Notes under the pieces: model-generated
The model's database searches: none
The model's input: only the letters and a program-made list of their open reading frames with translations
Told to the model about the DNA's origin: nothing
DNA from: Pseudocercospora fijiensis CIRAD86
Taxonomy: Eukaryota; Ascomycota; Dothideomycetes; Mycosphaerellales; Mycosphaerellaceae
Reading direction: 5' to 3'
Assembly (NCBI RefSeq): GCF_000340215.1
Contig: NW_006921537.1
Span: forward strand, 1,949,011-2,013,010
DNA: 64,000 nt
In this document: piece after piece, positions 59,549-64,000 of the stretch
Position numbering within the stretch: position 1 is the stretch's first letter
Layout: each line of letters opens with the position of its first letter
Translations under genes and position numbers: made by a program

Positions 59549-61597
59549 ATGGCAGCAAGTCTGAACTCGAAATTGCCGATTGTGCAAACGAGAGGTTCGC
59601 CAGCTGGGACGGAGGCTTTCGAGCAAGCACGCAAGAAGCTGGTTGATGAACTCGGTGACTCCATACCCAAAGACTATCACTTACCAAAGACAACGATCGA
59701 TCAATTCAGGGAAAAGGACAAGCCTACTGATGTCACTGGCATTCCCGCAACGAGCGGAATTCTGACTGAAAAAGAGCTTAGTATCACAGAGGACTACGAT
59801 GCCACCAGCCTGGCCTCTGCGATTGCAAACAAAAAGTTGACTGCCGTGGAAGTGGCGAAAGCCTTTTGTAAACGTGCAGCTATTGCCCATCAACTTACCT
59901 GCTGCTTGACCGAGTACTTCCAGGATGAGGCCATTGAAAGAGCCAAACAGCTGGACGAATATCTAGCAACTCATGGAAAGACTATTGGTCCCCTCCACGG
60001 TGTTCCTGTAAGCACTTTGAGAGAGCATCTGACAGATTGACCTCACAGCTTATGTTTTCGTGGTCAATTTCAGGTCAGTGTGAAAGAGCACATGGCGCTC
60101 GCTGGACACTACTCGGCATGGGGATACCTCTCTTCTCGAGTGAAGAGTGAAAAGGACTCTCTGATGGTCCAAATACTTCGGGATGCAGGGGCAATATTCT
60201 ACGTCAAAACGAATCAGGTATGTCGACAGTCCACGTTAGAAGACTTTCCGTTCAGCTGACAAGTCTACGTTCAGCCACAGTCAATCATGCACTTGGAGAC
60301 TGATTCCTGGTGGGGCCGGACCAACAACCCGCACAACATCAATCTATCAGCTGGCGGTTCTACCGGTGGCGAATCTGCTCTCATCGCTATGAACGCTTCG
60401 GTCCTCGGCCTTGGAACTGACATTGGGGGCTCTGTACGAGGACCCTCAGCATTCTGCGGTATCGTTGGCTTCAAGCCTACATCATACACTCTCACCATGA
60501 AGGACTTTATACCAGCTGGCTTTCCTGCTGAGCTGAACGTTTTGTGCTCTACTGGGCCAATGTGTCGCACTTTCAGGGATGCCGATCTCTTCATGCAGGT
60601 TCTCGTGGGTGCCAAACAATACCTGCACGACCCTCGCATTGTTCCTATTCCGTGGACAGGTCTTAAAACCCCAATGGCGAAGCCTTTGAAGATTGGTGTT
60701 ATGCTTGATGATGGAGTCATCACACCCCAGCCGCCCGTGCTGAAGGCTCTGCATTGGGCGCAACGGCAGCTGGCTAATAACGCAAACTTTGTTCTCAAGC
60801 CTTTCAAGCCATATAGAGCGGACGAGGCCATGCGTCTCATTGGACAAATGTACTGGCCAGACGTGGGCCTCAACTCGAAGAAAGCTCTCGCTGCAAGTGG
60901 CGAGCCGATGTTTGCGCTTACCAAAGTTGTCCTGTCGCCAGTGACTTCAGACTTTGAGAATCCGGACGGTCCAGAGAAGGAGAAGACTGCCACTGAGATC
61001 ACACAAATGCGCCTTGACCGCGATGAGTATCGAGCAGCTTTCATTGAGCATTGGGAATCTCAGGATGTTGACTTCGTCATCGCTCCATGTTTCGTCGGAC
61101 CAGCATCTAAGCACGATACGGCTTTCTACTGGAACTACACAGCGCTCTGGAACTTTGTCGACTATCCAGGCATTGTTCTACCAACGCCGATCAAGGTTGA
61201 AGTCCCAAGCAAATCGCCTATATCGGACAAATTACCTATTTCTGCTCAGGCAGACGAGCTTAGGAAGTTCTTGGCCGCAAGCAAGACTGCGAATGCGCCA
61301 GTTCCTGGACTCGAATCATCTGATGCTCCACCCTTGAAAGGTGCCGATAAGCTGCCGATCTCTGTCCAGGCCGATATGTTGATGAAGCATCTCGGTGGCG
61401 TGACAGATGTTAGTCCGACTGAGTATGCTGCAGACTACAAGCCGCTTAGCGAGAAATGTCAACATGTCAAAGAAATGTGGGATCAAGGAGGTTTCGAGAA
61501 TGCGCCCATCAACATCCAAGTCGTTGCTCGGAGATTCCATGACAATCAGCTTTTTGGTGCTGTGGAGGAGTTGCAGCCCTATTTGCAGTTCAAGTGA
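59549..61597 (+). CDS. Amidase (amidase signature family)
   Basis: Three exons (59,549-60,007, 60,074-60,217, 60,275-61,597) give 641 residues. The introns, GTAAGC..TCAG (66 nt) and GTATGT..TCAG (57 nt), are both phase 0. The amidase-signature Ser-Ser-Lys triad is complete: Lys157 in VSVKEH, cis-Ser230 in SAGGSTGGES and nucleophile Ser254 in GTDIGGSVRGPSAFCG. The family hydrolyses amides to acid plus ammonia; substrate unknown. The protein is longer than the usual 530-570 residues because of an insertion at about 510-590 that carries two similar motifs, DKLPIS-x-QAD, about 40 residues apart. No signal peptide, so presumably cytosolic. The ATG at 59,549 (GATATGG) follows an upstream open frame without ATG. 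Confidence 0.92.
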
Positions 61598-61933
61598 GAA
61601 TGGCTTCCATTTTGCACGGCCACAGTCAAGAAGATATGTCTTGTTCCAAGCTAAACAATGCGTTCGAAGCGTGGGATTTTGCCTCCTTTCGGACTTTTGC
61701 TTGATCCGTGACATTATTCGTCTTAGCGAGTGCTCCACCAGATCCAAGCGAACGCCGACGACAATACCCGACGCCTGACCTAGATTCTGCCTTCTTCTTG
61801 TCACGCGTAATCGCGCGGAAGGCTGCGCGGTGTGCATTTGTGAATCACGATTTGGCAGGTAGGTTCGTCGTTATGTCTGTCTTTCCTCTTCCATCAAACA
61901 CATACAGGACTGCTGCGGCGTTCGTAGACCGGG
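61598..61933. other. Intergenic spacer
   Basis: 336 bp between two plus-strand genes. No feature seen beyond 3' and 5' flanks. Confidence 0.4.
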
Positions 61934-62794
61934 ATGCCAACACCATCCGACGATGTGGAGACCTACAGATCTCACCATGAGTGGGCAGTAGCGAGGGAAC
62001 AGTCCAGGCAACACAACGGAGATCAATACGGCGACAACTATTACTTCATCTTCAACCAATACACCAACACAACCTCGGCGTCGAACGCTTCAGCTACAAA
62101 TCTTTCGAAGTCGGATCTAGTACTTACCCGTTGTCCAATCCCAGCATCACAACGCTGGGACGTCTCTCAGTATCGACGAAGCGGTTCGCGGTCGAAGGCA
62201 ACTACACTTGATGCCCACACAGAGTCACAGACAAGAGGAGCAAGAGAATTGGTTCGGATAGATGGCAAATATCGATATGGGGGTCAGTCTCCGGTGTTCT
62301 TCAATCGAGAAAGCGTGAAATCAAAGTCTGAGCAGACAACGCAAGGAGACTACACATATTCTGAACAACTGGAACAGCCCTGGAACAGCGAACCACAGTC
62401 TTACCTTGGTGTCTGTATCGTGCTCCAACCTTACAGGTACGGCAGACTAAAACTGAAGTCTGGCGACCTAGTCATAGCTTTCGATGAGACCAAGCATCAG
62501 TGTCTATGCAAGGTGACTCTATGGCCATGGTCAGGAGTAGGAGGTGAACGTCACTGGGTGCCGAAAGAGTACCTCCGCCGAGCACGTCCAATCTGCAGGC
62601 CATTCCGCGCCAGAACGGCCTTCTTTTCACCAGGACACTTGAACGTGCACCAGGGAGATGAGATTGTTATCTACAAGATTTATCAATCCGGTGAGAATCA
62701 CACATTTGCGTTCGTGAGCTGTCAAGGACAATTTGGGACTTTGCCTGAATCGTCGTTGTACAGACTTCGCGTAGAGCCGGCTACTGCAGACTGA
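61934..62794 (+). CDS. Protein with Asn/Tyr-rich head and two SH3-like segments
   Basis: A single-exon frame of 286 residues with an ATG in context GGGATGCC. Residues about 25-65 form a Gly/Asp/Asn/Tyr-rich stretch (HNGDQYGDNYYFIFNQY) followed by Ser/Thr/Asn-rich sequence, which looks like a prion- or amyloid-type head. The middle is Ser/Arg-rich and disordered. Two similar blocks follow near 155-215 (Val-Leu-Gln-Pro-Tyr, Leu-Lys-Ser-Gly-Asp-Leu-Val, Trp-Val-Pro-Lys-Glu-Tyr-Leu) and 217-280 (Arg-Ala-Arg-Thr-Ala-Phe, His-Gln-Gly-Asp-Glu-Ile-Val, Gly-Thr-Leu-Pro-Glu-Ser-Ser-Leu), resembling SH3 folds with their Gly-Asp turn and Pro-x-x-Tyr/Leu end. The family is not recognised; an adaptor or signalling role is a guess. 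Confidence 0.65.
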   Translation: MPTPSDDVETYRSHHEWAVAREQSRQHNGDQYGDNYYFIFNQYTNTTSASNASATNLSKSDLVLTRCPIPASQRWDVSQYRRSGSRSKATTLDAHTESQTRGARELVRIDGKYRYGGQSPVFFNRESVKSKSEQTTQGDYTYSEQLEQPWNSEPQSYLGVCIVLQPYRYGRLKLKSGDLVIAFDETKHQCLCKVTLWPWSGVGGERHWVPKEYLRRARPICRPFRARTAFFSPGHLNVHQGDEIVIYKIYQSGENHTFAFVSCQGQFGTLPESSLYRLRVEPATAD

Positions 62795-63223
62795 AGTTAT
62801 GCTTCAGACTGTGAGTGAACAGAGACGAATATGCTATGAGAAATAGCGATCTCTCTTTTGCGGATAGGAATTTTAGGACTCAAAGCGGAGTCGCCCACTG
62901 CTTCCATGCTGAAGAATATGCAAATAGAAGCAGCAGGGCTGGCCACGAGATCGGAGCAGATGAGCGTCGCAGCAAGAAGATCGAGACGACCTCGCTTTAG
63001 GCACATGTGCGTAGTTGAGAGGGCTTTCGTCATAGACACGTTATAATACTACGAAAGAGTAGCGATACTACATGGCATGCTGCCAAAGGAGCCGCCAAAA
63101 TGCAAGGTCGGAAAATTGTGTACAGATGGCAAACCACGCCTTGCGCCCCCCCCCCCCCCAACGCCTCGTCGTTCCCGTTCCCTTTCGCTTAACGCTAAAG
63201 TCATTCCCTCCTCTTTTACCATC
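62795..63223. other. Convergent intergenic region
   Basis: It separates the SH3-like gene (plus) and the serine hydrolase (minus). It holds a C14 tract at 63,146-63,159. Confidence 0.5.
63146..63159. repeat. Homopolymer C14
   Basis: Fourteen consecutive C residues in non-coding DNA. Confidence 0.95.
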
Positions 63224-64000
63224 CTATATTCTTCTCACAATGATTTTCCTCGCGAATCTTAGCCTCCTCATCTTCTTCCTACCGCCAAGTCCCGAAACAC
63301 TTGAAGGTGGCGAGTCACTGGTAGGGCTGGATCCGATCGAACTGCCATCTGAGAGATTTGGCGTGGTGGATCCAGATGGCAATGGCATCTCGGTGATGGT
63401 GGTCACAGTGACAGTGTGTTTTGTCACCTCAGTCTCCACGATATCGTCCAGGCCAGGCATAGGCAAAGCATAGATAGGGCATGTCTCATCGCCGTCCATG
63501 GCAGTAGTGTTCTCCTGGGTGACGGCATTGCCCATGAATCTACTCATCTCGTACATGCTGTTTTTATCTGTTGGGGTCGCATGTGTGCCATAGTGTCGGA
63601 TCACAACGCTATCCTCGCAGTCATCGATCAAGGCGGCTGACTGCTCAGCGCTCACCATGTGATCCCATTCGGCGATGACGTGCATCGTCGGCGTAGAGAT
63701 CTTTGGAGAGAAGAACCCAGCGTAGAACTGTGGTGCGTTCTTGAAGCCAGAGCAAAGCACGGCGAACTTGAACGGAGCCTGGGGTGGTGGTATGAACAAG
63801 GGCAGACCTTGATTGGCGAGTGCTTCAACACGTTCTGGCCTAACGCTGCCCTCGCAGAGTGCTGTGAGCATGGCAGCAATCGAGGCACCCTGGGAGAAGC
63901 CAAGAACGCCATCAACAGGGCCAGATTCCTTCAGGTACTTGCAAAGGTATTCGAGACTGTTGTAAAGCTGTTCGAGTTGGACGTGAAATTCGAGCCTTGT
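63224..64000 (-). CDS. FSH1-type serine hydrolase, 5' end beyond the window
   Basis: The frame is open from the right edge of the window to the stop at 63,224 (258 codons visible). The first visible residues belong to the region before the nucleophile elbow GFSQGAS (63,893-63,913, Ser as nucleophile). The acidic residue is probably in Ala-Glu-Trp-Asp-His-Met-Val and the catalytic His in Gly-Thr-His-Ala-Thr-Pro. This matches the FSH1/ovarian-cancer-gene-2-like alpha/beta hydrolases, which act on small esters or thioesters; many fungal relatives sit in biosynthetic clusters. The C-terminal tail is Ser/Pro-rich and ends in basic residues (Arg-Lys-Lys-Met-Arg-Arg), unusual for the family. The start codon lies outside the window. 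Confidence 0.85.
   Translation of the reverse strand, partial: TRLEFHVQLEQLYNSLEYLCKYLKESGPVDGVLGFSQGASIAAMLTALCEGSVRPERVEALANQGLPLFIPPPQAPFKFAVLCSGFKNAPQFYAGFFSPKISTPTMHVIAEWDHMVSAEQSAALIDDCEDSVVIRHYGTHATPTDKNSMYEMSRFMGNAVTQENTTAMDGDETCPIYALPMPGLDDIVETEVTKHTVTVTTITEMPLPSGSTTPNLSDGSSIGSSPTSDSPPSSVSGLGGRKKMRRLRFARKIIVRRI

Noticed and set aside
60271..61044. 257-residue frame antisense to the amidase
   Set aside because: Shadow frame within the amidase exon carrying both catalytic serines.
1..64000. Telomere repeats, rRNA or tRNA genes
   Set aside because: No TTAGGG arrays, no recognisable tRNA A/B-box pairs or rRNA stretches were seen on reading both strands.

Overview
The window reads as a filamentous ascomycete (Pezizomycotina) genome. 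Host genes carry short introns of about 45-75 nt with GTAAGT-like donors. Gene-rich blocks alternate abruptly with blocks of dead transposons that have lost almost every CpA/TpG dinucleotide. That loss is the mark of repeat-induced point mutation (RIP), in which CAA, CAG and TGG become TAA and TAG while the rest of the reading frame stays legible. A Dothideomycete is plausible but not proven by the sequence alone.

Layout. 1-8,080: RIP-killed repeats. First comes an unrecognised relic of about 770 codons, then copy 1 of an element whose minus strand encodes a RecQ-like/telomere-linked-helicase-like SF2 helicase. 8,231-8,437: the N-terminus of a PhzF-family gene. 8,493-11,586: a hAT-type transposon with perfect TIRs and an 8-bp target duplication. 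11.6-22.9 kb: host genes (a conserved fungal protein of unknown function, a CYP52-like P450, and three tandem small paralogs of which one is decayed). 22.9-33.8 kb: a second RIP block with a DUF6589-like relic on the plus strand and copy 2 of the helicase element on the minus strand. 33.8-45.1 kb: host genes (secreted HExxH metalloprotease, orphan 465-aa protein, replication factor A large subunit RFA1, small kinase-like protein, and a membrane arylsulfotransferase interrupted by one in-frame TAG). 45,130-48,217: a pogo/Fot1-type Tc1-mariner element with 42-bp TIRs. 48.2-50.8 kb: a Baeyer-Villiger monooxygenase. 50.8-51.7 kb: a short RIP relic. 51.7-55.5 kb: a small secreted-protein gene with a reading-frame problem and an AhpD/CMD-like gene. 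55.5-58.3 kb: an AT-rich block dominated by a 12-bp-period minisatellite. 58.3-64 kb: an amidase, a protein with two SH3-like segments, and the 3' part of an FSH1-type serine hydrolase that runs off the window.

The genes do not form one obvious pathway. The oxidative and hydrolytic enzymes (P450, monooxygenase, amidase, AhpD-like, sulfotransferase, FSH1 hydrolase) are catabolic or secondary-metabolic accessory types. They lie beside housekeeping RFA1, between transposon islands. Most novel-looking items are the two-copy helicase element with its Gly-rich TPR/TSR hexapeptide repeat, the unassigned relic at the left edge, the tandem small-protein family with a GC-AG intron in one member, and the Asn/Tyr-rich plus SH3-like protein. 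Gene models with introns were spliced by hand and checked for frame. Boundaries of RIP relics are approximate.
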